Shown: positions 19,220 through 29,688, counted from the first letter of the stretch. The stretch is 64,000 nucleotides of DNA from Chromobacterium sinusclupearum (GCF_002902845.1 NZ_PPTF01000068.1:132164-196163); one strand, 5' to 3'. The notes: a model not told the origin generated them from the sequence alone. Translations and numbers: made by a program.

Positions 19220-20146
19220 CCGCGGCTCCCGAACAAGGCCAGCGCGGCCAGCGCCAGATCGCGCTGCCGCGGCTGCGGACCGATCTCGGCATCGGGCAGA
19301 CACAGCCGGTAGCGCTGGCGTTGCCGCTCGCACTGTTCCACCCGCCAGGCCATCCGCGACAATCTCCGTTCCGCGTCCGTCTCCTGGCCGTAATCGCTCC
19401 AGCGGATCAGCCGCAGCGCGCTGCCCGCCTCGCCGACGAAACGCTTGCTGGCCAGCGTGTCGCGCTGCGCCAGCACCTTCCAGGCGATCTGCCGCGGCGT
19501 ATCGCCATGGCGGTAGGCGTCGAGGTGGGAGAAGTCGTCGCCGCCAGGCCGAGCGTCGCCCCCCTCCCCGCCATCGCCTTCGCCGGCGCCGCGCGACGCA
19601 TCGGGCAAAGGCGCCGGATAGACCAGCGCCCGCGCGTTCAGGCGCAACACTGCCCAGGCGCGGATCAAGCCGAATGGCGCGTCGCTTTGCGCCACGCATG
19701 GCGGCAGCGCCAGCCAGCCGCGCCGGGTGGTCGGCACCGCCAGCACGGCCTCGCCGCCATGGCCATCGAAAACGCAGGGAATAAGGGCATCGTCCTGGCC
19801 CAAGAGATGCAGCGACAGCTGCCGCGCCTGCGGCTGCGGACTGTCCAGCCGCAAGCGGAAACCGGCAGGGTCGCCGGCGAACACCGGCGCGCCGGCCTCT
19901 GCCGACACGACCAGGCCGGACAACTGGCGATAGGCCATCAGCACCGCCACCAGCGCCAGGCCCACGATCCAGAACGCCAGGGCATAGGCCAGGCTGACCT
20001 GGTAATTCAGCGCCCCCACCCACACCGCCAGCGCCACCGCCAGCAACAGCAAGCCAAAACGGGTAGGCAGCAGGTATATCCGGCGCTGCGTCAGTTCGCA
20101 GCGGTTCTGCAGCGGCAGCCGCGCCAGCCACCAATGCCGGAAGCGA

Positions 20147-20163
<17 letters not shown>
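19216..20163 (-). CDS. DUF58 domain protein (VWA-like partner of MoxR)
   Basis: 315 residues. Two membrane segments lie near residues 35-80. A C-terminal DUF58 domain follows, with the signature D-x-x-H-L-D-A-Y-R-H-G-D-x-P-R-Q-I-A-W-K near residues 210-230. Such proteins accompany MoxR ATPases and transglutaminase-like proteins in cell-envelope or chaperone roles that are still poorly understood. It overlaps moxR by 17 bp and tgpA by 4 bp. Confidence 0.9.
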
Positions 20164-21052
<889 letters not shown>

Positions 21053-21125
21053 TTGACCCCGGTTGCGCGCAGTATTTATCAAAATCACATAATCGCCATC
21101 CATTGTAAGCGCGTAGGGAGCGTAC

Positions 21126-22085
21126 GTGTTCAACTGGCTGAAAAACCGCCTGCAGCGCAACGGCCTGACGGCCTACATCACCCATCCCGACTGCCTGCTG
21201 CACAATATGGGGGTGGGCCACCCGGAATGCCCGGAGCGGCTGACGGCTATCCGCGACCAGCTGATGGCCTCGCAGATCTTCGACACCCTGCAGGAAGTCG
21301 AAGCGCCGGAAGCCACCTATGAACAGCTGGCGCGCGTCCACCCGCCCCGTTACGTCGAATATCTGGAAGCCTGCGCGCCCAGCGTCGGCACCTTCCGCAT
21401 GGACCCGGACACCGCGATGTCGCCTGGCACGCTGAAGGCGGCCCACCGCGCGGCCGGCGCCGTGGTGAAGGCGGTGGAGCTGGTGGCCGAGGACAAAGCG
21501 CCCAACGCCTTCTGCGCCATCCGCCCCCCCGGCCATCATGCCGAGAGCGACAAGGCGATGGGCTTCTGCTTCTTCAACAACATCGCCGTCGGCGTCGCCC
21601 ACGCGCTGGCCCAATACAAGTTCGAACGGGTGGCGGTGGTGGATTTCGACGTCCACCACGGCAACGGCACAGAGGAAATCCTGCACGACGATCCGCGCGT
21701 GCTGATGGTCTCCATCTTCCAACACCCGTTCTACCCCTATTGCGGCGATAAGCCGCAGGGGCCGAACATGCACAACGTGCCGCTGAAAGCCGGCAGCGGC
21801 GGACGGGAGTTCCGCGAGGCGGTGGAAAACGTCTGGCTGCCGCTGCTGCACGACTTCCAGCCGCAAATGCTGTTCATCTCCGCCGGCTTCGACGCCCACC
21901 GCGAAGACGATATGGGTTCGCTGGGCCTGACCGAAGCCGACTACGAATGGGTGACGCGCCATCTGCTGCAGATAGCCGACCAATACTGCGCTGGCCGCAT
22001 CGTATCGGTGCTGGAGGGCGGCTACGACCTGTCGGCGCTGGGGCGCAGCGTCGCCGCCCATATCCGGGTGCTGTCAGATGGCTGA
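21126..22085 (+). CDS. histone deacetylase / acetylpolyamine deacetylase family protein
   Basis: 319 residues with a GTG start after a GGGAG site. The zinc-dependent deacetylase motifs are complete: R-P-P-G-H-H-A, G-F-C-F-F-N-N, D-F-D-V-H-H-G-N-G-T and S-A-G-F-D-A-H. Bacterial members deacetylate acetylpolyamines or, less often, proteins. The substrate here is not predictable. A Pat-type acetyltransferase is present about 9 kb away, but nothing links them directly. Divergent from the moxR operon. Confidence 0.92.
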   Translation: MFNWLKNRLQRNGLTAYITHPDCLLHNMGVGHPECPERLTAIRDQLMASQIFDTLQEVEAPEATYEQLARVHPPRYVEYLEACAPSVGTFRMDPDTAMSPGTLKAAHRAAGAVVKAVELVAEDKAPNAFCAIRPPGHHAESDKAMGFCFFNNIAVGVAHALAQYKFERVAVVDFDVHHGNGTEEILHDDPRVLMVSIFQHPFYPYCGDKPQGPNMHNVPLKAGSGGREFREAVENVWLPLLHDFQPQMLFISAGFDAHREDDMGSLGLTEADYEWVTRHLLQIADQYCAGRIVSVLEGGYDLSALGRSVAAHIRVLSDG

Positions 22086-22113
22086 ACGCCAATCTCACTG
22101 ACAAAGGACTGAA

Positions 22114-22782
22114 ATGAAGCGCTGGTTCCAAAATAATCGCGGGTTTCTGGTTTTCCTGCTGGTATTCGGCCTGTTCCGCACCGCGGTGGCGGACTGGAAC
22201 CCGATCCCATCCGGTTCGATGCGTCCCACCGTGCTGGAAGGCGACGTGGTGTTGGTCAACCGGCTGGCCTACGACCTGAAGCTGCCCTTGAGCAACGTCA
22301 TCCTGCATCGCACCGGCGAACCTCAGCGCGGCGACATCGTCACCTTCGCATCGCCCAAGGACGGCACGCGGCTGATCAAGCGATTGGTGGCCGTGCCCGG
22401 CGACATGGTGGAAATGCGCAATGAGGAACTGATCATCAACGGCCGCACCGCCCATTACCAACCGCTGCAGCAACTGACGGAGACCGTGGCGGACAATGTG
22501 GCGCTGCCTGCGCTGCGCTTGCAAGAAAGCGGCGTGCTGCCGCCGCACCGCATGCAATGGCTGGCAGGCGTCAACGCCCGCAGCAGCTTCGGTCCAATCA
22601 CGATCCCGCCGGGGCAGTACATGATGCTGGGCGACAACCGCGACGACAGCGCCGACTCCCGCTACTTCGGCCTGGTGCCGCGCAATCTGCTGATCGGCCG
22701 CGCCGTCGGAATCATCGCCTCCGCCGACATCACCGGCAACTGGATGCCGCGCTGGGAGCGTTTTGCCAGCGATTTCCACTGA
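22114..22782 (+). CDS. lepB: signal peptidase I family protein
   Basis: 222 residues. One N-terminal membrane segment (about 10-26) is followed by the catalytic domain. The nucleophile is S35 in P-S-G-S-M-R-P, and the general base is K89 in R-L-I-K-R-L-V-A-V-P-G-D. The box G-D-N-R-D-D-S-A-D-S-R is intact. E. coli LepB has two membrane segments and pairs with lepA; this copy has one and follows a deacetylase gene, so it may be a second or divergent signal peptidase. A terminator follows. Confidence 0.88.
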   Translation: MKRWFQNNRGFLVFLLVFGLFRTAVADWNPIPSGSMRPTVLEGDVVLVNRLAYDLKLPLSNVILHRTGEPQRGDIVTFASPKDGTRLIKRLVAVPGDMVEMRNEELIINGRTAHYQPLQQLTETVADNVALPALRLQESGVLPPHRMQWLAGVNARSSFGPITIPPGQYMMLGDNRDDSADSRYFGLVPRNLLIGRAVGIIASADITGNWMPRWERFASDFH

Positions 22783-22798
22783 TCGTCCATCGCCAAAC

Positions 22799-22828
22799 AA
22801 AAAGCCGACCCATCCGGGACGGCTTTTT
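22799..22828. terminator. terminator between lepB and plsY
   Basis: aaaagccg/cggctttt stem with T and A tracts on both sides, serving the convergent genes. Confidence 0.8.
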
Positions 22829-22847
22829 CTTGGCCGAAAATCAATCG

Positions 22848-23468
22848 TCAGCTGGCGTCGCTCTTGCCGCCTATCTTGTCTTCCTGGCCAGTCATCAGCT
22901 TGATCAGATTCGACTTGTGGCGATGGATCACCACGATGGCGATGATGATGCAGGTGCCGAAGAACACGCTCTGCGGGCCGAGGATGAAGTAGGCGTAAAC
23001 CGGGACCAACACGCAGGCGACCAGGGCTGACAGCGAGGAAATCTTCACCACGAAGGCCATGAACAGCCAGGTGGCGATCGCCGCCAGCGCCAGCGGCAGG
23101 CTGATGCCGAACAGAATGCCTACCGCGGTGGCCACGCCCTTGCCGCCCTTGAAACCAAAGAACACCGGCCACATATGGCCGAACAGCACGGCCAGCGCGC
23201 ACATGGCGATGCCCTGCTCGCTCAGGCCGTAGCGCGGCCCCAGCCAGGCGGCCAGCGCCACCGCCACCCAGCCCTTGGCGCCGTCGCCGAGCAGCGTCAG
23301 CACCGCCGCCAGCTTCTTGCCGCTGCGCAGCACATTGGTGGCGCCGGGGTTGCCGGAGCCGTAGCTGCGCGGGTCGGCCATGCCCATCGCCTTGCTGACG
23401 ATCACGGCGAAAGACAGCGAACCGATCAGATAGGCCGCCAGGACAAATGCAAATGCGGTCGTGGTCAT
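22848..23468 (-). CDS. plsY: glycerol-3-phosphate acyltransferase PlsY
   Basis: 206 residues with about five membrane segments. It acylates glycerol-3-phosphate from acyl-phosphate at the start of phospholipid synthesis. The three conserved motifs are visible: S-Y-G-S-G-N-P-G-A-T-N (near 35-45), G-H-M-W-P-V-F-F-G-F-K-G-G-K-G-V-A-T (near 97-114), and a C-terminal H-R-x-N-I/L-x-R/K-L-like segment (H-R-H-K-S-N-L-I-K-L). Divergent from folB, a common pairing in proteobacteria. Confidence 0.96.
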   Translation of the reverse strand: MTTTAFAFVLAAYLIGSLSFAVIVSKAMGMADPRSYGSGNPGATNVLRSGKKLAAVLTLLGDGAKGWVAVALAAWLGPRYGLSEQGIAMCALAVLFGHMWPVFFGFKGGKGVATAVGILFGISLPLALAAIATWLFMAFVVKISSLSALVACVLVPVYAYFILGPQSVFFGTCIIIAIVVIHRHKSNLIKLMTGQEDKIGGKSDAS

Positions 23469-23550
23469 GGTGGTGGTGTGTCCGTTAGATTAGAATAGGA
23501 GGTTTCGGATTTTACGGTATCGGGCGCCAAAGCCCAACCTCCTAGGACTG

Positions 23551-23910
23551 ATGGACATCATATTCCTGCGCGAAGTGCGCGCCGACACCGTGATCGGCGT
23601 GTACGACTGGGAGCGCACAGCCGCCCAGACCATTGAAATCGACCTGGAAATCGGCATTCCCAGCGACACGCCCTGCCACAGCGACAATATCGGCGACACC
23701 ATACACTACGGCGTCGTGGTGGAACGTTTGCGCCAATCGCTGGAGGAACAGCACTTCCTGCTGCTGGAGGCCCTGGCCGAGCATATCGCCAAAATGGTGC
23801 GCGAGGAATTCGGCGCGCCCTGGGTCAGGGTAGCCGTGACCAAGCTGGGCATTCTGCCTGGCGTCAAACGGGTAGGCGTGCAGATAGAACGCGGCCACCG
23901 GCCGCGCTGA
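23551..23910 (+). CDS. folB: dihydroneopterin aldolase
   Basis: 119 residues. It converts dihydroneopterin to hydroxymethyl-dihydropterin in folate synthesis. The opening D-I-I-F-L-R-E-V-R-A-D-T-V-I-G-V-Y-D-W-E and the later L-L-E-A-L-A-E-H-I-A are family signatures. The ribosome site AGGA precedes the ATG. Convergent with a small secreted-protein gene 8 bp away. Confidence 0.95.
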   Translation: MDIIFLREVRADTVIGVYDWERTAAQTIEIDLEIGIPSDTPCHSDNIGDTIHYGVVVERLRQSLEEQHFLLLEALAEHIAKMVREEFGAPWVRVAVTKLGILPGVKRVGVQIERGHRPR

Positions 23911-23917
23911 GACCGGA

Positions 23918-24205
23918 TCAGTCGGTATTGAAGCGCAGCTTCAGGCCGACGTCCTTATTGTGCATCTTGACGGTCAGATGGGTGCGCTTGCCCAGATCCA
24001 CATTGGGCACCAGCCGCAATGTATGGCCGTCGGCATCCTGCTCCAGCCGCACCGGCCCCAGCTGCAGCCCCTGCGGCGTCAAATCCTGCTTCTGCACGGC
24101 CGCATCTCGCGGCGAAGCGCACATCAAGGCCTGCGGCAGGCAAGCCGCCAGCGCGGCTGCGCACTGCAGCCAGATGGCAAGCGAGAACAGCAGACGGCCG
24201 ACCAT
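23918..24205 (-). CDS. hypothetical exported protein
   Basis: 95 residues, not recognised. A hydrophobic N-terminal segment with A-A-A-L-A-A-C looks like a signal peptide. The rest is a short hydrophilic domain with two cysteines near the start. It is isolated between folB and the truncated haemoglobin. A coding sequence is favoured by the signal peptide and by filling the gap on this strand, but the start is uncertain. Confidence 0.55.
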   Translation of the reverse strand: MVGRLLFSLAIWLQCAAALAACLPQALMCASPRDAAVQKQDLTPQGLQLGPVRLEQDADGHTLRLVPNVDLGKRTHLTVKMHNKDVGLKLRFNTD

Positions 24206-24274
24206 GCCACGACTCCATCCATTGACAATTTAATCATGGACCAAGCCGCGCAGCCGTCAAGAACCGCTTGTAAA

Positions 24275-24664
24275 TCAGCGGTTTCGCATGAAGTCCGCGG
24301 TGTTGTAGAACGCCTCCAGCAACTTGTCCTTCAGCCAATCCTCCACCACCAGTTCGCTCACCGCCTGCCGCATGCACAGCATCCACTGGTCGCGCGCCGC
24401 CTCGTCGACGGCAAAGGGCATGTGGCGCATGCGCAGGCGCGGATGGCCAAAAGCCTCCATATACAGAGACGGGCCGCCCAGCCAGCCGGACAAAAACATG
24501 AACAGCTTCTGGCGCGAGCCGGACAAATCGGCTGGATGCATGTCGCGCAGCGGCTTTACAGCAGGCTCGCTGTCCATGATGTCGTAGAACCGGTCCGTCA
24601 ACCAACGCACCACCCCTTCGCCGCCCAACAGTTGGTACGGCGTCATTTCCTGCACTTCGCTCAT
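24275..24664 (-). CDS. group II truncated haemoglobin
   Basis: 129 residues. The features of group II trHbs are present: T-P-Y-Q-L-L-G-G-E-G-V-V (residues 8-19), the R-F-Y-D-I-M-D B/C region, F-L-S-G-W-L-G-G-P-S-L-Y, and G-H-P-R-L-R-M-R-H with the proximal histidine. These haem proteins bind oxygen or nitric oxide and protect against nitrosative stress. The ATG at 24664 follows a GGAG site. It lies 38 bp downstream of dadA in terms of transcription, so co-expression is possible. Confidence 0.93.
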   Translation of the reverse strand: MSEVQEMTPYQLLGGEGVVRWLTDRFYDIMDSEPAVKPLRDMHPADLSGSRQKLFMFLSGWLGGPSLYMEAFGHPRLRMRHMPFAVDEAARDQWMLCMRQAVSELVVEDWLKDKLLEAFYNTADFMRNR

Positions 24665-24702
24665 TCTTGCTCCAGATGCCGGCCCAATGCGCCGGCGGTA
24701 TT

Positions 24703-25959
24703 TCAAACGCCGCGGAAGGCAAAATCCAATTGCGGCTTGCGGCCGCTGATGATTTCCGCCAGCGCCCGCCCCGAGCCCGCGCCTTCGGTCCAGCCCAGCG
24801 TGCCGTGGCCGGTATTCAGATACAGCTTGCCGATGCCGCTCTTGCCGATCAGCGGCACATTGCCCGGCGTGGCCGGCCGCAGACCGGTCCAGAAACGCGC
24901 GGCATCCCAGTCGCAGGCGTCGGGAAACAGGGCCTGCCCTCGCCGCAGCAAAGCCGCGCAGCGGGCCGGATGGAGATGGGACGAATAGCCGGACAACTCA
25001 GCCGTGCCCGCGATGCGCAGCTCGTCGCCCAGGCGGCTGAATACCAGCTTATGCGCTTCGTCGGTAATGCTGACCATGGGCGCGGCCACCAGGCTCTTCA
25101 CCGGCACCGTCGCCGAATATCCCTTGGCCGGATAAATGGGTAGCCTGAGACCCAGCGGCGCAGTCAATAGCGGAGAATGGCTGCCCAGCGCCAACACGTA
25201 AGCGTCGGCCGTCACCCGCTGGTAACTGCCGTCCGGCCCCGTCACCGACACGGCGCTGACTGCGCCGGCCATCGTCTCCAAGGCATTGATCCGGGTATTG
25301 TAGCGGAACTCCACGCCCAGGCCGGCGGCCGCTTCGGCCAGGCCGCGCGTGAACAGATGGACATCTCCGGACTCGTCGTCCGGGCACCAGCTGGCGCCGG
25401 CCAGCTGAGGCAGCGCCGACGCCAAGGCCGGCTCCAGCGCCAGCAGCTGATCGGGCGCCAGAATCCGTTTGTCCACCCCCAGCCGCCGCATCCTGGCGGC
25501 GGCGCGCTCGGCCTGCGCCAACTGGCCGGCCGTGTAATGCAAGGTCAGAATGCCGCGCGACAGGCGACGGTAGGCAATGCCGGTTTCCTCGCGCAGCTGG
25601 CGCATCGCATCGCGGCTATACAGCCCCAAGGCCACCATCTGCCGCGTATTGCCGTGATCGCGCCCTGGCAGGCATTCCAGCAGGAAATCGGCGATCCAGC
25701 GCCATTGCGCCGGCTCCAGCCGGGGCCGGAACAGCAGGGGCGCGTCGTCGCGCCATAGCCAACGCAGCACCTGCCACGGCGCGCGTGGATTGGCCCACGG
25801 CTCGGACTGGCTGACCGACAACTGGCCGCCATTGGCGAAACTGGTCTCGCGCGCCGCGCCGCAGGCTCGCTCCAGCACCACCACTTCATGGCCCATTCTG
25901 GCCAGAAACCAGGCGGTGGACACGCCCACCACGCCGGCCCCAAGTACTGCCACACGCAT
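24703..25959 (-). CDS. dadA: D-amino acid dehydrogenase small subunit
   Basis: 418 residues. A flavoprotein that oxidises D-amino acids (notably D-alanine) and passes electrons to the respiratory chain. The FAD fold begins V-L-G-A-G-V-V-G-V-S-T-A (residues 5-16). Y-P-A-K-G-Y-S-A and G-L-R-P-A-T-P-G are typical of DadA. The ATG at 25959 follows a GGAGGCGG site, so the ten-codon upstream extension is rejected. No alanine racemase (dadX) is adjacent; the downstream neighbour is a truncated haemoglobin. Confidence 0.92.
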   Translation of the reverse strand: MRVAVLGAGVVGVSTAWFLARMGHEVVVLERACGAARETSFANGGQLSVSQSEPWANPRAPWQVLRWLWRDDAPLLFRPRLEPAQWRWIADFLLECLPGRDHGNTRQMVALGLYSRDAMRQLREETGIAYRRLSRGILTLHYTAGQLAQAERAAARMRRLGVDKRILAPDQLLALEPALASALPQLAGASWCPDDESGDVHLFTRGLAEAAAGLGVEFRYNTRINALETMAGAVSAVSVTGPDGSYQRVTADAYVLALGSHSPLLTAPLGLRLPIYPAKGYSATVPVKSLVAAPMVSITDEAHKLVFSRLGDELRIAGTAELSGYSSHLHPARCAALLRRGQALFPDACDWDAARFWTGLRPATPGNVPLIGKSGIGKLYLNTGHGTLGWTEGAGSGRALAEIISGRKPQLDFAFRGV

Positions 25960-26063
25960 TCCGCCTCCATCAGACAAGACAACGGGCAAGACGCGCTTGC
26001 CCGTTATGGCGGAATGTTAAAGCCAAATGCGCGCGGCGGCGACTATTTTGTCGGACAAACCGC

Positions 26064-26921
26064 CTATTTCTTGGCGTGCTCGTACACGGTCTTGCCGCGC
26101 AGGTGGAAATAATCGGACGCGAAATAGAAGTTTTCCGAGTGGCCGACGAAGAGCAGGCCATCCGGCTTCAACAGCGGGGCGAAGCGCTTGAGCACGCCGA
26201 ACTGGGTATCGCGGTCGAAATAGATCATCACATTGCGGCAGAAGATGGCGTCGAACTGCTTGCGCACGCTCCAGTTTCCCTCCACCAGATTCAGCCGCTG
26301 GAAGGTGATCATATTGCGCAGCGCCTGCTTGGCCTGGTAACTGCCGTTCGGCAGCTTGTCGAAATACTTGACCGCATGGCCAGCCGGCAGCCGGGCGATC
26401 TTGTCTGCCGAATAAATGCCGGTGCGCCCGGTTTCCAGCACGCTGGTATCCAGATCGGTGGCCAGCACGGTGACATTCGGCCGCGACATACCGGGGAAGG
26501 CCTCCAGCGCGGTGATCGCCAGCGAGTACGGCTCCTCGCCGGTAGAAGCCGCCGCGCACCAAATGGACAACTCGCCGCCGGCCGCCGCCCGCTTCTTCAG
26601 ATGCTCCGACAGGATGGGAAAATGGTGCTCCTCGCGGAAGAAGAAGGTCAGGTTGGTGGTCAGCGCGTTGACGAACTGCTCGAACTCGCGCTTGCCGCCT
26701 ATCGACTCCAGAAAATCGACGTAGGCGGCAAAGCCGGGCAGCTTCAGCTCGCGGATGCGGCGCACCAGCCGGCCGTACACCATGTCTTTTTTGGATGGAT
26801 TGAGCGCGATCCCCGCTTCCTTGTAGATCAGCTTGCGGATGCGTTCGAAATCGGCGTCAGTGAAAGTGAACTCGCGGTTGAATTCTATCTTGGGCAATAC
26901 CACTGGCGGCAGTTTGTTCAT
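26064..26921 (-). CDS. cheR: chemotaxis protein methyltransferase CheR
   Basis: 285 residues. It methylates glutamates of chemoreceptors with AdoMet. The N-terminal all-alpha domain (about 15-80) leads to the methyltransferase core with T-T-N-L-T-F-F-F-R-E, W-C-A-A-A-S-T-G-E-E-P-Y-S and F-C-R-N-V-M-I-Y-F. No TPR or other fused domain is present. No other chemotaxis gene is nearby, so this is a stand-alone cheR. Confidence 0.94.
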   Translation of the reverse strand: MNKLPPVVLPKIEFNREFTFTDADFERIRKLIYKEAGIALNPSKKDMVYGRLVRRIRELKLPGFAAYVDFLESIGGKREFEQFVNALTTNLTFFFREEHHFPILSEHLKKRAAAGGELSIWCAAASTGEEPYSLAITALEAFPGMSRPNVTVLATDLDTSVLETGRTGIYSADKIARLPAGHAVKYFDKLPNGSYQAKQALRNMITFQRLNLVEGNWSVRKQFDAIFCRNVMIYFDRDTQFGVLKRFAPLLKPDGLLFVGHSENFYFASDYFHLRGKTVYEHAKK

Positions 26922-26939
26922 GTCGTGGATTCCACAGCA

Positions 26940-26967
26940 AAAAGGCCCGGGCAAGTGCCCGAGCCTG
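26940..26967 (-). terminator. terminator of erpA
   Basis: ggctcgggca/tgcccgggcc stem with a T tract on the minus strand. It lies between erpA and cheR, about 20 bp beyond the erpA stop. Confidence 0.75.
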
Positions 26968-26987
26968 GTTCTCACCTTCGCTCAGTA

Positions 26988-27341
26988 TCACACCGAGAAC
27001 GAAGAACCACAACCGCAAGTCGTAGTGGCGTTGGGATTGCGGATCACAAACTGCGAGCCTTCCAGGCTTTCCTGGTAGTCGATCTCGGCGCCGACCAGGT
27101 ATTGGTAGCTCATCGGGTCCACCAGGAAAGTCACGCCCTGGCGCTCGATGGCGGTATCGTCCTCGTTGGCGATCTCGTCGAACGTGAAACCGTACTGGAA
27201 GCCGGAACAGCCGCCACCGGTCACGAAGACGCGCAGCTTCAGGTCGGGATTGCCCTCTTCCGCGATCAAGTCCAGCACCTTGGTGCAGGCGCTGTCGGTG
27301 AAGTTGATCGGGCTCGGCATTTCGGTAGCAGCTTCTGTCAT
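26988..27341 (-). CDS. erpA: iron-sulfur cluster insertion protein ErpA
   Basis: 117 residues, an A-type carrier delivering [4Fe-4S] clusters to apoproteins. C45 (G-G-G-C-S-G-F), C109 and C111 (T-C-G-C-G) form the cluster ligands. The ATG at 27341 follows GAGGT at good spacing, so the 14-codon extension upstream is rejected. The gene stands alone, as erpA usually does in betaproteobacteria, upstream of nothing related to isc or suf. Confidence 0.96.
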   Translation of the reverse strand: MTEAATEMPSPINFTDSACTKVLDLIAEEGNPDLKLRVFVTGGGCSGFQYGFTFDEIANEDDTAIERQGVTFLVDPMSYQYLVGAEIDYQESLEGSQFVIRNPNATTTCGCGSSFSV

Positions 27342-27441
27342 GTGTAACCTCGCATTCAGTCGGGCCGGTTCGCGGCCATTCACCCACTATTTTAGTCGGA
27401 TATCGGGGCGAATGGCGAGCCTTCAAGCCCCATACCCGCCA

Positions 27442-28470
27442 TCAGGGCAGCAAGGGCACCACATCCAGGCCGTCGGTTTCCGGCAGGCCGAACATCAGAT
27501 TCATGTTCTGCACCGCCTGGCCGGCCGCGCCCTTGACCAGATTGTCTATCACCGACAACACCACCACGGTGTCGCCGCCCTGCGGCCTATGCACGGCGAT
27601 GCGGCACAGGTTGGCGCCGCGCACCGAGCGGGTTTCCGGATGGCTGCCGGACGGCAGCACATCGACGAAGCCTTCGCCGGCGTAACGGCGCTCGAACAGC
27701 TGCTGCAGATCGACATCCTTGGTCAGCCGCGCATACAGCGTGGCATGGATGCCGCGTATCATCGGCGTCAGGTGCGGCACAAAAGTCAGGCCGACCTGCT
27801 TGCCGCCGATATGGGAGAGACCCTGGCGGATTTCCGGCAGGTGACGGTGGCCGGCCACGCCATAAGCCTTGAAGGAATCGCCGGCCTCGGCCAGCAGCGC
27901 CCCGATCTCGCCTTTGCGGCCGGCGCCGGACACGCCGGACTTGCAGTCGGCGATCAGGCTGCCTGCATCGACCATGCCCGCCTCGATCAACGGCAGGAAG
28001 CCCAGTTGCACCGCGGTCGGGTAACAGCCCGGGTTGGCCACCAGCCGCGCGCTGCGGATCGCCTCGCGGTTCACTTCCGGCAAGCCGTAAACGGCGTCGG
28101 CCACCAGATGCGGCGCGGCGTGCTTGACGCCATACCACTTCTCCCACTCGTAGACGTCCTTGATGCGGAAATCCGCCGCCAGGTCTATCACCCGCACGCC
28201 GGCATCCAGCAACGCCGTCGCTTCCTGCATGGCAATGCCGTTAGGCGTGGCGAAGAACACAACATCGCAATCCTGCAGCCTGGCCTCATCCGGCGTGGTG
28301 AACGCCAGGTCGATGCGGCCGCGCAGGCTGGGGAACATCTCGTCGACGCGGATGCCGGCATCCTTGCGCGAGGTCACTGCCGTTACCCGGGCCTGCGGAT
28401 GCTTGGCCAGCAAGCGCAACAATTCCACCCCGGTGTAACCGGTTCCTCCGACGATCCCAACCTTGATCAT
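27442..28470 (-). CDS. argC: N-acetyl-gamma-glutamyl-phosphate reductase
   Basis: 342 residues. The third step of arginine synthesis. NADPH-binding [12 protein letters not shown] (residues 5-16), catalytic C149 in N-P-G-C-Y-P-T-A and H in A-G-H-R-H-L-P-E-I are all present. The ATG at 28470 has an AAGGG site; the frame extends 71 codons upstream into non-coding sequence. Monocistronic, downstream of rplM-rpsI, as in several Neisseriales and Burkholderiales relatives. Confidence 0.97.
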   Translation of the reverse strand: MIKVGIVGGTGYTGVELLRLLAKHPQARVTAVTSRKDAGIRVDEMFPSLRGRIDLAFTTPDEARLQDCDVVFFATPNGIAMQEATALLDAGVRVIDLAADFRIKDVYEWEKWYGVKHAAPHLVADAVYGLPEVNREAIRSARLVANPGCYPTAVQLGFLPLIEAGMVDAGSLIADCKSGVSGAGRKGEIGALLAEAGDSFKAYGVAGHRHLPEIRQGLSHIGGKQVGLTFVPHLTPMIRGIHATLYARLTKDVDLQQLFERRYAGEGFVDVLPSGSHPETRSVRGANLCRIAVHRPQGGDTVVVLSVIDNLVKGAAGQAVQNMNLMFGLPETDGLDVVPLLP

Positions 28471-28563
28471 GGCCAGCCCTTTATATAAAAAAATGTCGCA
28501 AAGGCGACAGTTTAGGCAGTGAAAGCTGTCGCGGCAAGACCGCGGCAACACATAAAGAAAAGA

Positions 28564-28598
28564 AAAAACCGCCGGGCCAAGGCCAGGCGGTTTTTTTC
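28564..28598 (-). terminator. terminator of rplM-rpsI
   Basis: aaaaccgcc/ggcggtttt stem with a long T tract on the minus strand, about 18 bp after the rpsI stop. Confidence 0.85.
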
Positions 28599-28615
28599 CA
28601 TGCAGAACCGAGCGA

Positions 28616-29008
28616 TTAACGCTTGGAGAACTGCTTGGCGCGACGTGCTTTGCGCAGGCCGACTTTCTTACGCTCAACTTCACGAGCGTCGCGGGTAACG
28701 TAACCAGCGGCGGACAGGGAAGGCTTCAGAGCGGCATCGAAGTCGATCAGGGCGCGAGTGATGCCGTGGCGGATTGCGCCGGCTTGGCCGGTTTCACCAC
28801 CGCCAACCACGTTTACCTTGATGTCGAAGGATTCGAGGTTTTCGGTCAGGACCAGCGGCTGGCGGATGACCATGCGACCAGTTTCGCGGGCAAAATACTC
28901 GTCAACCGGCTTGCCGTTAACGATGATCTGGCCGGAACCTTTTTGCATGAACACGCGAGCGACGGAGCTCTTGCGACGGCCGGTGCCGTAGTAGTATTTA
29001 CCGTTCAT
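28616..29008 (-). CDS. rpsI: 30S ribosomal protein S9
   Basis: 130 residues. [14 protein letters not shown] near the start and the basic tail ending Q-F-S-K-R, which reaches the P-site tRNA, are definitive. Second gene of the rplM-rpsI operon, 15 bp after rplM. Confidence 0.99.
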   Translation of the reverse strand: MNGKYYYGTGRRKSSVARVFMQKGSGQIIVNGKPVDEYFARETGRMVIRQPLVLTENLESFDIKVNVVGGGETGQAGAIRHGITRALIDFDAALKPSLSAAGYVTRDAREVERKKVGLRKARRAKQFSKR

Positions 29009-29023
29009 TGTTATGCCTTAAAA

Positions 29024-29452
29024 TCAGATTTCCAGCACTTTGGGCTGTTGGGCGGAGTGCGGATGCTCGGAACCAGAGTACACCTTGAGCTTCTTGATCA
29101 TGGCGTAACCCAGCGGACCCTTCGGCAGCATGCCTTTGACGGCTTTCTCCAGAACGCGTTCCGGGAACTGGTTTTGCAGTTCGGTGAAAGTGCGTTCGTA
29201 GATACCGCCCGGGTAGCCGGAGTGACGGTAGTACTTCTTGTCTTGGGCCTTGGTACCGGTCACGCGCAGTTTTTCGACGTTCACCACAACGATGAAGTCG
29301 CCGGTATCTACGTGCGGAGTGAATTCCGGCTTGTGTTTGCCACGCAGGCGGCGGGCGATTTCGGCAGCCAGGCGACCCAGCACCTTATCGGCGGCGTCGA
29401 CCACGTACCACTCGCGCTTTACCTCATGCGGCTTGGCAGAAAAGGTCTTCAT
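29024..29452 (-). CDS. rplM: 50S ribosomal protein L13
   Basis: 142 residues of the standard L13 length. K-T-F-S-A-K-P at the start, [12 protein letters not shown] and the central G-D-F-I-V-V-V-N motif identify it. The ribosome site GGAAGAG precedes the ATG and a sigma70 promoter lies at 29480-29516. Confidence 0.99.
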   Translation of the reverse strand: MKTFSAKPHEVKREWYVVDAADKVLGRLAAEIARRLRGKHKPEFTPHVDTGDFIVVVNVEKLRVTGTKAQDKKYYRHSGYPGGIYERTFTELQNQFPERVLEKAVKGMLPKGPLGYAMIKKLKVYSGSEHPHSAQQPKVLEI

Positions 29453-29479
29453 GGAACTCTTCCATCGTAATTCTTGAAA

Positions 29480-29516
29480 GTTACGGATTTTAGAGCAATG
29501 GCCGGGTCGCTGTCAA
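29480..29516 (-). promoter_or_regulatory. sigma70 promoter of rplM-rpsI
   Basis: TTGACA (29511-29516), an 18-bp spacer and TAAAAT (29487-29492) on the minus strand. Predicted start near 29480, about 28 nt before the ATG. Confidence 0.8.
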
Positions 29517-29580
29517 ACCCTTGTGACACAACAGATTTCCGGAGGGCGGGAAACTGTGCGAGGCGTGGTAAATATGGTCA

Positions 29581-29688
29581 AAAAAAAAAAAAGCGCAACG
29601 CTGCTGCGTGTTGCGCCAAGTTCCACCTTTGAGAAGGAGGATGGAGGAGACAACATCAGGGTGCCACAGTGCGTAACGCCCTGATGCA
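29581..29688 (-). ncRNA. candidate small regulatory RNA with anti-Shine-Dalgarno motifs
   Basis: A complete transcription unit of about 107 nt without a credible ORF. From 5' to 3' it has an 8-bp stem CATCAGGG/CCCTGATG (29654-29686), then an unpaired stretch (29617-29653) containing CTCCTCC and ATCCTCC, and finally a rho-independent terminator with a 7-bp stem gcgcaac/gttgcgc (29593-29616) and twelve U residues. A well-formed promoter is at the expected distance. Exposed CUCCUCC-type motifs are used by several Hfq-dependent sRNAs, including the sibling sRNAs of Neisseria, to block ribosome binding sites. The match to that class is an inference. It lies between deoD and rplM. Confidence 0.7.
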
